DNA of 64,000 nucleotides from Daldinia sp. FL1419. Its lineage: Eukaryota; Ascomycota; Sordariomycetes; Xylariales; Hypoxylaceae. Both the position numbers and the translations under genes were made by a program. The DNA lies in NCBI GenBank assembly GCA_025201765.1, contig MU623387.1, forward strand, positions 1 to 64,000. The letters are read 5' to 3'. A model generated the notes under the pieces. It worked only from the letters and a program-made list of their open reading frames with translations, had not been told where the DNA came from and did not search any database. Position 1 is the stretch's first letter; every line of letters starts with the position of its first letter. Below, one piece after another: positions 34,910-46,665 of this stretch.

Positions 34910-37900
34910 CTAATTCCATGCTTTAGAAAGAGGGCTCGCAATTTTGGGCGCGAACTGCAAACTCTTGCGACGGGCCGCCATTAGGCGCATCAGAATGCCC
35001 TGGTCCTTTTCCTTCTTAATTACACCCTCGCCGAGATCTGCATAGCTCTTTTTCGGCGGGCAGGTCCTCATCAGGAGTTGTTCCCTCTCTTCCATATCCT
35101 CGTCGTTCTCTTCAGAGCTCGAAGAGCCCGGGCTGATGTCCAAGGCAAATCTGGCGACAGTTTCCGGAGCAGGCGTCTTCGGGACGGGGGTAAGCATACC
35201 AACCTCATTATCCCAGTCGTGGTCGCCAGGAGCATCCTCGTCATCGTCATGATCCGACGGAGTACGCATCCAAACAGTGCTATCTCTACGGCTAACGTGG
35301 TTGTTCGGGACTGTCTGACATTCCTGAGGTTGTCTCGTAATGTTCTTCATAGGAGTGACCAGGGTGCCATTGTGGTTAGCGAGTGCCTTAGGTTCCATGC
35401 TCTTGCGACGGTTACGTCCGCCACGAGGAATCAGAGAGGTGTCAATGTAGTAAGGAGCTTCATCAAGCCACTTATTCTCACGCTCGCAGCTGGAAAGAAT
35501 GTTAGAACAATAATGACCACCCATGAACAACAGGATGACTTACTCCAAGACCCAGCCGACACCAACACACTGCACGAGACCACCACTCTCCCTGACCTTT
35601 CCCAATGTTCGCTTACCGCCGTCTTTGTACACAACATGCGTGATTCCGACCTTGGTTGCTGAACCGTCCTCGTTGGTATTGTTTGGGTTCCAAGGCCAAC
35701 TCTTAACGCAACGAGCGCCCATCTGCGTGAGCAGTTCAACAAACACAGTGCTAGCATCCGCACCATCGCTTGTATGCACATCAACAAACACGACTGCGCC
35801 TCGGAGCAGAGTGCTGTTTAAGTCCCGACGAGGAGTACGAGCCGGAGTTCCAATAGAAGACCAGATATCGGCTTTCGAAGGAGTGACGAGAGGTTGCTTT
35901 TGCTCTTCCTCTTCCTCTTCGTCAACGTCCATCTCCGACGGATCCTTAGTGGGGGAGTATGAAATAACCGTGGCATTCCTAAAAAGGCCAGTAGGACGGG
36001 TGGCAGGAAGCTTTGATACGCTTGCGCTGCGCTTCTTCATAGTCGCAGGAGTAGAATCATCAGCCGGCTTTAGCGGCACCTTGGAGACGGTATGAAAACC
36101 CCTGGGCGCGGATGGTCGGGCGGGAGTGGCCGGCTCAGGACGACGCGTACCAGCGGCGGCATTTAGAAGAGCCGGGTCAATAGGAACAGCATTCTCGTCG
36201 CCATACTCTTGGCTGGCATCAGAGATGGAATCATCGTGGGCATGATTCTCCTTCACCTCGCTAATTTCGGTTACTTCCATAATAAGAGACATCTCGTTGG
36301 CCTGAGCAGCAAGTTCCATGTCTTCATTTGTGATAGACATGTCGCTAAATGAGGGCTCATCATATTTAGCGGCGATGTCGGCTTCTAGGGCAGCCTCAAT
36401 CGCAGCCTGGTTCTCCATTTCGGCTCGGATCCTCATCTCGTCGTCAAAGAAACTTCTGACGGGCGTAGACTCACCCGGAGCAGTATTATTCTCCTTGAGC
36501 ATCGAAAAACCCTCATCCTTGACCAACGAGTCATCCTTAACTAGCGACATGCCATCATCCTCATTATTAGGTTTAATTGGGGGAGCGAGGCTAAACCGCG
36601 ATGTCTTAGAGACGGATCGAATGGCGCGACTAGCGGCCTTGATGGCGCTGGAAGGCATTCCACGAGGAGCTTTAGAAGTACTTGGCGTTGGCGTGGAAGG
36701 AACACCACTGAAGGTAAAGATCGTGTCGTCTTGCTCTTTGTCAGGCGTTTTACCGCTGGCAGCCAGCTCATCCTCAGATTCGGATATATCATGGTCAATA
36801 AGGTCCTTAGCCTTGAAACTAAAGTCCACTTTGATAGCTTGCTTAGGAGGCGACTGGGTTGTTGTTTGCGCCGGGCTAGGTGCTTCCTCTTTTGCTTCAT
36901 GCTCATCGACATCCATAGGGTCATCAGCTAACTCATCAGCTCCAGTTTCAGCCACCGGCTCCTTCTCTGCCTCAGTGGGTTCCACCACAGCAGGCTCCTG
37001 CTGTTTAATATCCAAGTCCTTAATCGGAAGCGGGTTTTCTCGGAGAGCCGGATCCGCGTGTCGGGGGAGCACGGCAGATAGACGGCCCGGGAAAGCAAGC
37101 TGAAGAGGCGACTCAGGCGACTCGGGCTCGATTTGATTTTCCACCAATTTTTCTTCTACCACGGCTTCGTTCTCCGTCTCAATGGTCTCCTGTTGCTCGG
37201 GTTGTTGTACTTCTTCAACCGGGGTCTTCTCCTCGACTGGAGAAGTCTTATGTCCAAATAGTTTGCTTGAATTGCTTAGCAGCGATTGTATGGGGGGTAC
37301 CTGCATCTTGAACGGCGACGTTGGGCGCTTTGCGGGCGACTGCAAGAGAGACGCCTTCATCGGGGAACGGCTAATCCCGTTGTATTCCTGGGGCTGTTGG
37401 AACGCCATAAGAGATACTTGAGGTCTTTTGGCGGGCGACTGCAATATAGAAGTCTTTAACGGCGATGATGTACTTTCCTGCTCGTCCATAGAAGATAGAA
37501 CGAATGGAACAGCCTCAACCTTCTTCGGAGGTGACTTCATCATATCCTTAAAAGGAGATGCGGGCGGCCTGCGGGCGGGACTGCTGAATACGGATGAGCC
37601 AATCGGCTCTGTGGCCTCTTGAACAGCTTCTTCTGCGTCAGCAGCTTGAGGCTGGACGTCATGTTTTTTAGTTGCAGGCGGCTTTACAGGGCTCTTCATC
37701 AAAGGCTTCAGTGGTGTTTTTTCTAACGTAGCGAGTTCATCATCCGAATCAAGATCTCGGGTAAATGATAGGTTCTGGGCATCCTTCTTAGGACTGAGAG
37801 GCACCTTCTCCTGTGTCTCGCTAGGAGTCGATTTCGCGGCGGCTCTAGTAACTCTACCAGTACCAGCCGGCTTACGAACAGGTTTTGCGCGCAGGCCACT

Positions 37901-38710
37901 AGCAGGTTCAGTTGTTTTAGTCTTGGCCTTGGTGACTGCGGCGGGCACTAGGTTCTCTTTCTCGGGTTCTTGGAAGGTAACTGTCTTCTTGGTGACGCCT
38001 CCAACCTTAGTCGTGGGTCTAGAGACAGCAGACTTTAAACCCGGTGTAGGCTCCGTAGAAAAATTTGTAGGAGCTACGCCAGTACTTGCTTTGGCACTTG
38101 CTGTACCGCGCGAACGCGTGGGCTTCTCAGCTGGTTCGGCGGAAGATTCAGAAGTACCGTAACTAAACTCTGTTCTGTTAACCCGGACTTGGGGTCTAGT
38201 CCTTTCTCTCGACGGACGAGATGCTGTTGCGGCGGCAGCCTTGGCCCGACCACGGGCGGTTTTGGCTGCGGTGGTTGCCTTTGTCTCGGGCTCGGCCTCG
38301 GGCTCGACGACCTTCTTCGGCCGTCCTCTGGTTTTCGCTGGTCTTTCCATAGTATCGGTTTGCTCGGCGCCGGGTTGCTGGTTTTCCTGATCCTCTTCGT
38401 CGGAGCGGTTCTTCCGCTTCGCCGGACGCGATGCCGTCGCGGTCCTTGTAGTCTTTGCTGTGGTTGGTTTTGGCTTGGTTTCCTTATTTTCGGAGGCTTT
38501 GGTAGGTTTGGTGGCGGTAGATTTGGCAGTGCTAGAAGCAGTGGCAGCGGTGGCAGCGGTGACAGCGGCAGCTTTTGTCCTTGTAGCTTTCGTGGGTTTC
38601 GCAGCGTCGTTGGTAACATCCTTTGTAGCATCCTTGGCGGCGTCCTTCGCAGCGTTCTTGGCGGCTGCTCTGGCACGCGTCATGCGCTTCGGAGGAGTTG
38701 CACCTTCCAT
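34910..38710 (-). CDS. BRCT-domain nuclear protein, microcephalin-like BRCT
   Basis: Two exons, 38710-35544 and 35489-34910, separated by a 54-bp GTAAGT...CCAG intron; 1248 aa. The start is taken at MEGATPPKRMTRARAAAKN; the frame stays open upstream to 38815, but that extension looks non-coding. Residues about 1-300 are Lys/Ala/Thr-rich with many Arg-Gly-Arg-Pro-type basic patches, reminiscent of AT-hook and histone-H1-like tails. The middle is acidic/Pro-rich with recurring S-P-x-K/R motifs (for example KSPVKPP, QSPAKRP), typical cyclin-dependent kinase sites. A single BRCT domain lies at about 966-1075 and is interrupted by the intron; its VVFVDV...MGARCVKSW...GITHVVYKDG...GVGWVLDC pattern most resembles the first BRCT of microcephalin. 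A chromatin or DNA-damage role is inferred, not shown. Confidence 0.85.
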
Positions 38711-40062
38711 GATGCAAAATGATTTTTTTATAAGAAAAGGAATTATAAAGAAATTACCTACTGAAATTATCGAACGATGCCTTGAACAATGCAATTTGAT
38801 CAATACGCTGACCAAATTACAAAATTGGAAGATTGTTCAAGGTGAGGCAATGTTCAATGTCGAAAAGTTGAATTGGTTGAAATGTTTCGTGTTCAACGAA
38901 CGGAAATAAGGTTAAGGTCAAGGTCTGCGCGGCTTCCTATTTTTCTTGTTTATATTTATCTGGGTCATAGCTCTTTCCTCCTTTGTCATTGGCCCCACAG
39001 GTTGGCCCACCAACTTGTCACTGGACCAGTCAACGGTGTCTGGGAGTCCACAGACTCACAGTACGTACTGTCCCACTGCTTTCCATATCCGAGTTCCATT
39101 TCTGCAGTCGCGTGTTAGGCAAATCAATGTGATCCAATCAAAACATGTCAATTCACCCTTGTTCACATTCACACGCGACTCCTCTACTTCATCATCGCGA
39201 AGTTCCAAAGTGGATAATCGAGTTTGTTAAGGGTTTAGTGTCTCTCCAACGTAAACAAACTCAATCGTCACATCGTGTTTAACGGTGTTCCGTCGAGTTT
39301 ATCCGTCGACGAACACACCTGCGGACATATGTAACCACATCCATCCGCCCCCTTAGTCGCAATATGTTTTCTCGAGGTTGCCATTCTTAAATGTTTACTA
39401 CGTAGATCCCAGCATCGCATTACGTGGTATCTACTGTTATCCTCATATAGCTACTTCCGCTCATGGATCCATATAGGTACGGTGGTGATTATCATTGGTG
39501 ATATTCGAGTTATACGGCAAAGTGGTCTTCAGTACAACGTAATCCGTGCCGTAAATTCATACTCTTTGACATCTCAGATACTGCTATCGTACTAGCTATA
39601 GCATCATGTGGTAACTACCTACGTAGGCTTAGGAGCGTTGAGTTTATACTGTATATATCCATTTCAGGAGCTTAACCCGTGTATCTTCATGGTTCTGAAA
39701 TATTCTTCGGCATTTGCTTCGTATCCAATCACAGGATGACCTTCCTCTATGCCAATATCCTCGACGTACCTTGGATGATGCGGTATTACAATTCTTGCAG
39801 ATAGTTGAGGCTGATTCGCAGAGAGTAGCTTAAGGCTTTACGGCCGCCTGACTCTGTGCTATCCCTTGCCTTCGTAGGACATCGGTAGCAAACATCTCTG
39901 GAAAATTCTGACGTATACCGACAACTAATTCAGACGGGTGCTATGAGGACGGGATTTGCTTATGTATATACAAGCCTCTGGGATGTTTCTCGCTATGTTG
40001 TCGAAGATGTCGTATTCGTAGAATATAGTTTCGATATAATTATAAAGTCTTCTGTCGTAGTA
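38711..40062. promoter_or_regulatory. Divergent intergenic region BRCT protein/HET protein
   Basis: Carries the promoters of two divergent genes. The ORFs here are extensions or shadows of the flanking genes. Nothing else recognisable. Confidence 0.5.
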
Positions 40063-41886
40063 ATGGATTCTTATTGTTATGTTCCATTTGGTACCGAGCC
40101 CGAGTGCAACCAATTTCGAATCCTTACACTGCTACCCGGTTCAGGGGAACAGCCGTTGGAATGCATCCTAGAACACGGGGATATAGGCAAATCGCCTCCC
40201 TACGAAGCCATCTCCTACGTCTGGGGCAATCCCCACGATAGAGTCGACATCACATGTAACGGCAAGCCTTTAGCCATCACCGTCGGTCTTCATACGGTCC
40301 TACACCATTTTCGGTCACCGTTCGAGAGGAAAAGTTTGTGGGCAGATGCGATCTGCATAAACCAAAACGATAGCAACGAGCGAGGACGTCAAGTTAGTCG
40401 TATGAAGGATATATACTCAAAAGCTAACCGAGTGCTCATATGGCTTGGTAAAGAGAAGGATCATAGTGACAAGGGCATCGAGGTAGCCTCGGAAATTGCC
40501 TGTGCTTGTCGCCAATACACCTCCCACGGTAGGTCGCTCAGAGACTTAAGTTTCGACGACGAGCGTGTGGACCAGCTATTTGGGAAATTCAGGGACAAGT
40601 CCGAGTTTTCACGGCTGTCGGCTTTCGCCCGGATCATTGAAAGGCTCTGGTTTACCAGAGTGTGGGTAGTTCAGGAGCTTGCCTTGGCGACGGAAGCCAT
40701 GGTATTCTGTGGTAACTCGAGTATCAGCTGGACTGATCTTCTCGCGGCTATTACTGCCCAAGACCATCTAAACCTGTGGCTCTCCGATCACGAGCGTAAC
40801 GCGTATGTCTTCATCCTAGAGAGAGCACGAGCAGAATGGTGCGCAGGGGTTCGACTAAGTCCCCTCACTGTTCTCTTTCGATATCGAATATTCGACGCTA
40901 CTGATCCTCGAGACAAGATTTTTGGCCTGAATGCATTGATCAAAAGCGAGCTCTCTGGGGTTCGGGCCTTGCAGCCCAACTATAACGTCAGCACTACGGG
41001 GCTATATACCGCCGTGGCAAAGGAGATACTCGCGCATTCGCCGGATCTCAACTTGCTGTCTGTCCCTCGACGTTTTGTTGGCGTCGGTCCTAATGATTTG
41101 CCGTCTTGGGTGCCTGACTGGACTAATACTCGACTCACTGCCCCTCTAGGCCTGGCGAATTACTCTAACATCAACGAGCTGAAATTTACCGCAAGCGATT
41201 CTTCAAGCCCGGAGATCGTGCTTGACGCCGACTCAAATGTTCTCGGTGTTCAAGGCCATTGCATAGATCGTATTGTCGCCGTCGGTACGATCCTTAGGCT
41301 AGAGCATCTTCCACGGTCCAATTATCACGGAATCCGTATCCCGAAGTGTGCATTTGTCTTGGATGATTGGTGCCGTGTTGCGCGGCTCCGGGAATCAGAG
41401 CTCTACGTCACTGATGATGAGCCTATTCGTGACGCCTTTGTCCAGATGTTATCGGCCGGATCTAGCGGCGAGAATACTGAAACGATACGGGCGCAATTAG
41501 ATATCTTGGAAAGAAATGCTACGATAGTAAGGTGGCTTAGATTCTTGCCCACATTCCTTCCGGACTGGCTGGTGGATAGGATCGTCTACCTAATTCATGC
41601 TATACTATTCTACGACCGGACTGATCAGATGACATTAGACTTTAGAATACCCTTATCATCGCTGGCTGACCGCCGAGTGTTCAGAACCGACAAAGGATAT
41701 ATCGGCTTAGGATCTGCTTTAGCGGAGGTGGATGACGAAGTCGCTGTCGTGTCAGGGGGAAGAGTGCCTCTTATCCTAAGGAAAAAGGGGTCACAATGGA
41801 CATTGAAGGGCGACTGCTTTTTAAGGGGGATAATGCGAGGCGACGCGTATCGTAAAGACGAGACTCATCAGATGTGGATTGTTTGA
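40063..41886 (+). CDS. HET-domain protein (heterokaryon-incompatibility type)
   Basis: Intronless, 607 aa from the Met at 40063. The frame is open to an ATG at 39943, but the extra 40 residues are unlike HET N-termini. The HET domain covers about 47-250 with its three hallmark blocks: YEAISYVWG (47-55), LWADAICINQND (92-103) and VLIWLG (124-129), followed by WFTRVWVVQEL. The C-terminal half has no domain I recognise. HET proteins act in vegetative incompatibility and other non-self responses, usually triggering cell death; the HET fold is related to TIR-like domains. Substrate, partner and trigger of this protein are unknown. No NLR, WD40 or ankyrin part is fused. A second HET gene lies at 56-58 kb. 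Confidence 0.93.
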   Translation: MDSYCYVPFGTEPECNQFRILTLLPGSGEQPLECILEHGDIGKSPPYEAISYVWGNPHDRVDITCNGKPLAITVGLHTVLHHFRSPFERKSLWADAICINQNDSNERGRQVSRMKDIYSKANRVLIWLGKEKDHSDKGIEVASEIACACRQYTSHGRSLRDLSFDDERVDQLFGKFRDKSEFSRLSAFARIIERLWFTRVWVVQELALATEAMVFCGNSSISWTDLLAAITAQDHLNLWLSDHERNAYVFILERARAEWCAGVRLSPLTVLFRYRIFDATDPRDKIFGLNALIKSELSGVRALQPNYNVSTTGLYTAVAKEILAHSPDLNLLSVPRRFVGVGPNDLPSWVPDWTNTRLTAPLGLANYSNINELKFTASDSSSPEIVLDADSNVLGVQGHCIDRIVAVGTILRLEHLPRSNYHGIRIPKCAFVLDDWCRVARLRESELYVTDDEPIRDAFVQMLSAGSSGENTETIRAQLDILERNATIVRWLRFLPTFLPDWLVDRIVYLIHAILFYDRTDQMTLDFRIPLSSLADRRVFRTDKGYIGLGSALAEVDDEVAVVSGGRVPLILRKKGSQWTLKGDCFLRGIMRGDAYRKDETHQMWIV

Positions 41887-43648
41887 AGCCCTTTTCCGCA
41901 TTTACGTTGGCTAGCAGTCATCTTGAGATATTTCTAGGTGGATGTTCCACAACAGGCGTTTAACAGGTGTATTATATTAGCCGTAGCCTATCAACAACGA
42001 CTACCAAGATCATGGAAACATTTATATCTCTTCCTAGGGAAATACCGTCTATATTAGGTACTCTGTCTACCAGATATAGACTAACCAACATTTTGCATTA
42101 TCATCAGTTCCCAGATCTTCGTCGGTTAAGCTAGATCTTGGTCACTTAATCCATAGAAGTTTTCTAGCAAGCGAATGCCGATGACACCAGATTTCTCCGA
42201 TCAATGGCGCACTGCTTGTCTCATCTTCACAAGCATCTTGTTAACCCTGTGGCGGTTGGCGATACAATTGTGAGAGCATTACTTTAATATTTAAGGCGTA
42301 CTGGTTGGTCCCCACATGCTGAAACTCCTGCCAAGAAGACGCTATATTCGAGGAGGCGCCCGCGTAACCCACGATAAACATATGTGGGCTTTTTTTTCTT
42401 TGTCTTTTTTCTTTGACCCCTCGATATGCGGAGATAAACTTCTTGTGAATTCTTCCGTTTCGAATAATTAATTAAATTGATTATAGATCAACTGCGCCGC
42501 TGGCATTCTGAAAGTTACAACTTCAGCCCTATTCCTCCCGAAATTCACGGCAGTTATGGCAATTCAACTTAAGTGATCCTACAATGTAGAAATCGGGGTG
42601 GCTCGTCATCTTGGAATGGATAATGTACATGATTTGTCTCAGCGAAGGATGAATCCCTAGGCATCCTCTTATCATCAATGCTATCTGCCGAGAATCATGA
42701 ATTATCGCGTCGCCAGTTCGTCAGGGGACATGTTAAACCCCCCCTAGCTTAAAACACCTCCTTTGTCATGGCGGTGTCTCAACCCCTGCTACAATCGGAC
42801 CCCGGCCCCGGCCAACCCTTCTCGACCGGGACGTTCAAGCCTCAGCAATAATAACATGAACCATGATGGATAAAATTTCCCACTAACTCGGAAATCCCTG
42901 CGCTATCGCGAATACCACACTGCACACTGCGGAGCTGTTAAGCCTCGACCTGCATCAGCCTGCACGAAATTTGCCGTACGAGTTAGTGTAGACCGCGCTC
43001 GCGCCCAAAAGGAAAAAAAGCGACCTGAGCTAGGTTAGCTACGTAGCTGAACCCCGGTCGAAACGAGCTTCAGAAGTGTGAAAATTCCTCTTCTTTCGTT
43101 GAGGCTCTCGATCTGGGCCGCGTAGTATGGACCCATATCCCATATCCCATATCTCCTACCGTAGCGATCTACCACTTATCGTGCTTTGATCCCCCCTCTC
43201 GGTCGATTTTCCATCTCTCCCCTTCTGTGACCTGGTGTTTTCCCTCTCGATGGCTTCAACTCCTAAGCGCCACCTTGCTTCCGCGTGATGCTTGTTTCGA
43301 GACTTGCTCGTCTGTCGTTCCCTTCGTTCACTAAAGTGCTTACGCGCCTAATCTGATGTTTCTCTGGATTCGATCCGGTATAATTCTCTCATTTTCATAA
43401 TATCGACAGCCCGTTCAAGCTTGGAGGTCTCGAACCGTCAAATTATTCACCACGTTCACTGAAAATCTTCGGGTTGATCCCGCGTAATTGGAAACGGCTG
43501 GTCTGTTTATATCGTTTTATCATTCACTTAATCGTATCCATCTATAGTGTACATTTGGATTGTTGTTATCGACGTTTACGTCGTGCATCACGACTGTACC
43601 AAGGGTATTAGTGAGTGAGCGATTGCTCTTAATTCTTACGTCTTAACG
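41887..43648. other. Intergenic region, HET 3' side and secreted-protein promoter
   Basis: 1.76 kb without a supportable gene. A T-rich run lies at 42388-42412. The last several hundred bases presumably hold the promoter and leader of the downstream secreted protein. Confidence 0.5.
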
Positions 43649-45126
43649 ATGAAGGCGTCACGTTCGACGTTGCTGCTATCCGTGCTGAGCTCCCTGTCGC
43701 TCGCCCAGGTGCGTACTACTTTATATCATGTTACGATCAACTATGCTCATCTATATATAGGCCGGTAGATATCGCTACTATGACCAACCAGCGAAGAGGG
43801 GGCTATTGGATCAGCTGCTCGGCGGTCTCGGTGGTGGTGGTGGTGAGGATGAAGGAAAGGGTCATAGGAAAGGTCATGATGGCGCCGTCACCGTCACCGA
43901 GACGGTAAAGCAGACGATCACGGTAGGAGCTGGAGCGGTAGGCGGATTCAACGGCACAGCAGCTGTCACTCAAACAGTAACAGTCACCGAAACAGCCGCC
44001 GCCGCTAGCAGTGCTGTTGGTGGTGGAGGACTTGGAGATGCACTGTTCGTATATCAACGCAGGACCGACATCTATCACGTAGCTAACAATATTCAACAGC
44101 GGAGCCCAACTATCGGTCATCACAACGACCGTCTATAACACCGGCGCTGCGCTCACCGTAACTGAGACGGCGCTCGCCTCGACCGTAACGCAAATCGTTA
44201 CTGAGACCGCCCCTGCGGCGGTGGTAACGCAGATTCTTACTGAGACTGCTCCCGCGATGATTGAGACCGCTCCCGCAGTAACAGTAACGCAGGTATCTAC
44301 CATCATGCAGCCCGTAACTGAGTCTAAGACTGTCACTCAAGTATCGACCGTAACCATGATGCAAATGATCGCATGCGGAACTCCCGTCGGCGCTCCGGTT
44401 CCGGCGGATCAGGCCTCAGCCATTGCGTCCTCCGCCGCACAAGCAGCTTCCTCAATCGCCGCTATCCCGACATCATCGGTAGCCCCAGTTAGTTCTGCGC
44501 CGCCGCCTCCGCCCCCACCACCGGCGACAACTGCCAGTGTTACGGTAACCGTTACGGAGACTTCTCCTGCTCAGTGTCCTGTCGTACCCACTTCCTCCGC
44601 TGCTGTTGAACCATCAGCACCACCACCAGCAACTTCAGCCCCCGCGGCGAGTTCGGCTCCTGCATCAAGTTCAGTTGCCGCAAGTTCAGCCGTAGCTTCG
44701 TCAAGCGCCGTGGCTGAAACACCGTCAGCATCGTCCGCGGCTCCCGTGTCGACTTCTTCTGCGCCCCCGTCTTCATCGGCAGTTGAGACGCCTTCCAGTT
44801 CGAGCGAAGCGCCTCCGCCACCTAGCACGACCGAGGCTGCCCCTACCGCCGGGTCCTCCCTTGAACTTCCTGAAGTCGCCCCGTCGACTCCAACACCAAC
44901 CCCAACCTCAACAGCGCAAGCTACGACTCCCCTCGCGGCTCAATCTTCCCTCGCTCTTCCTGTGGAAACCCCGCCCGCCGCCAACAACGCCGGCAGCGAT
45001 GTGACTCCCGCCGCACCCGCCATAACCGGCGCGCCCTTGCCCTTCCCCGGCGATGAAAATGGTCCTGATCTAACCGGTATCTCGCTGACGAACATTCTGA
45101 CGCTGGGAGCCCTTGGCCGGATCTAA
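43649..45126 (+). CDS. Secreted Ser/Thr/Pro/Ala-rich cell-wall-type protein
   Basis: Three exons: 43649-43708, 43761-44044, 44100-45126; 456 aa with matching phases. Exon 1 encodes exactly the signal peptide MKASRSTLLLSVLSSLSLAQ. A Gly-rich stretch (LLGGLGGGGGEDEGKGH) follows, then repeats of a VTxTET / TVTQ pattern over about residues 60-170, one Cys in a CGTPVGAP context, then a long Ser/Ala/Pro/Thr-rich segment expected to be heavily O-glycosylated. The end, TGISLTNILTLGALGRI, is mildly hydrophobic but not a clear GPI signal. Likely a wall-associated or extracellular structural protein; no enzymatic domain is visible. The second intron uses a GTTCGT donor. A clean GTATAT donor four bases later would break the frame. 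Confidence 0.82.
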
Positions 45127-45714
45127 GTACGAAATATTAGAGTAGGGGTAGATGTACCCGGGGTTATCAGGGTTAGAAAAAGGGAGAGAAAATACCCCGT
45201 CCGCAGTAAGCTTCGCCAAGTGCGTTCTGCTCGGATTTGCAGGCTGTACAATAATTATCATCAACAACGACATTATTCATCGCCATCAACGTCATCAACG
45301 TCGTCACGCCCTTCCATTTCTCGTTTTCATATTTCATTCGATATATATAGGTACGCACGCAAACGTGATTTAAAGTAACCCCCGTTTTCGGTTGATTTGT
45401 TCGGCAGGCTTGGGTAGTTGCATTGGAGAGGATAGAACCGGGGCTTACGATTTACCACGGGATGCCAGGAGCATATGAGTTGTATATAGATTTGTCTTCT
45501 TCTCCGCTTCGCTTCTCGCTGCTGAAAAATAAATAAGCAACATATGATTGAGTCGAGGCTGGCCTTGAAATGAATCGTTGAATTGTGTGAACGTGATGAG
45601 TTCGAGTGAGCGAGAATAGATTTTATGAGGGTATCTCCAGTTCGCCGATCTATCATGCCAAACGCCTTCGTCGTATGCGATTTTTGATATACCAATTGCC
45701 TTTTCATTTAACCT
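45127..45714. other. Convergent 3' region, secreted protein/RPP1
   Basis: Two facing 3' ends with no recognisable feature. A 126-codon minus-strand frame near 45327-45707 is the run-off beyond the RPP1 stop region and has no family signature. Confidence 0.5.
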
Positions 45715-46665
45715 TCACGATTGAGCTCCCTTCTCCTCAACCTCCTTTTTCCTTATAGCAGCCTTAAGCTTTTTCGCCTGCCTCTTACTGATCGGCGCAT
45801 TTTCTCCTCCTCTCCCAGTGGTCTCACCCCCTCCATTCTTCCTTTTCCTATTATCTTTCACTTCCACTATCTCCTTCTCCTTGCCCTTTGCCAACTTTGC
45901 TTGTTCTTCCTCGCTGCGCTCCGCCACGCTTACAATATTCACAACGCCTCTAAAGCCACTTCGTTTGATCCCCTCGTTCACCACGACGCCTCGTGGATTT
46001 GTTCCAAGTGCTTCCATACCTCGATCCGTTGGTAGACCCCACACGGCCAGCAGATTCACAACGTCAGCGGGCCCACGCAGGGCCATGGCATTGTTCGCCT
46101 CGCTGCTTAGTATAAGGCCGCGGCCGCGGGTCGCGCGCACGAGCTGTACCACATTGCCAGCAAAGTTAGCGCGGGCACGAGCGTCGGCATCGGGTCTCAG
46201 CACCCGACCGTAAGCAACCTCGAAGCGTAGGCCCCGCGCGATGGCGGCCATACACGGTTTAGGACGTAAATGGAAGGGCAGGCGTGCAGTAAGGTCTAGG
46301 GATATGATAGAGACCTCAGTAATGCTAACAGTCACGCAAGCGGCCTGGAAGGCCTTCTCGGTTTGCGGGCGTAGAGCCAGTATATCGTAGGCCTGCGCGG
46401 CTTTAGGAAGCTGTTGGTTCTGCGAGGGGTCCGAGAAATTTACGGTAAGACGGCGAAGGACGGTGGGGATGCGCTGCTGGCGATCTTCGGGTTTGGAAGG
46501 AGGAAATTGGGGGATCGGATTCGGAATTTGCGAGGGTAGAGGGGCGTCGAGGTTGTGGTTCAGCGCAACAACATTGTAACCAAGTTGCGAGCTGAATCTT
46601 AGTGTGCGCTCGAGCTCGGCGGCGCTGGTCGAAGGAGACCAGGCGATATTGAGGTCGTACAGCAT
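45715..46665 (-). CDS. RPP1: RNase P/MRP protein subunit Rpp1 (p30)
   Basis: Single exon, 316 aa. It starts MLYDLNIAWSPS and keeps the p30 TIM-barrel-like pattern: LGYNVVALNHNL, FDLTARLPF-like SIISLDLTARLPFHLRPK, and GLRFEVAYGRVLR, then the GLILSSEANNAMALRGPADVVNL segment typical of p30. Rpp1 is shared by nuclear RNase P (tRNA 5' maturation) and RNase MRP (rRNA processing). The C-terminal 60 residues are Lys/Glu-rich with a basic KRQAKKLKAAIRKK tail, a plausible nuclear-localisation and RNA-contact region. Divergent from the zinc-ribbon gene over 0.7 kb. Confidence 0.94.
   Translation of the reverse strand: MLYDLNIAWSPSTSAAELERTLRFSSQLGYNVVALNHNLDAPLPSQIPNPIPQFPPSKPEDRQQRIPTVLRRLTVNFSDPSQNQQLPKAAQAYDILALRPQTEKAFQAACVTVSITEVSIISLDLTARLPFHLRPKPCMAAIARGLRFEVAYGRVLRPDADARARANFAGNVVQLVRATRGRGLILSSEANNAMALRGPADVVNLLAVWGLPTDRGMEALGTNPRGVVVNEGIKRSGFRGVVNIVSVAERSEEEQAKLAKGKEKEIVEVKDNRKRKNGGGETTGRGGENAPISKRQAKKLKAAIRKKEVEEKGAQS

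Noticed and set aside
36318..37103. 261-codon plus-strand ORF opposite the BRCT gene
   Set aside because: Ser/Leu-rich shadow of the low-complexity minus-strand coding frame, which has the BRCT domain and a consistent intron.
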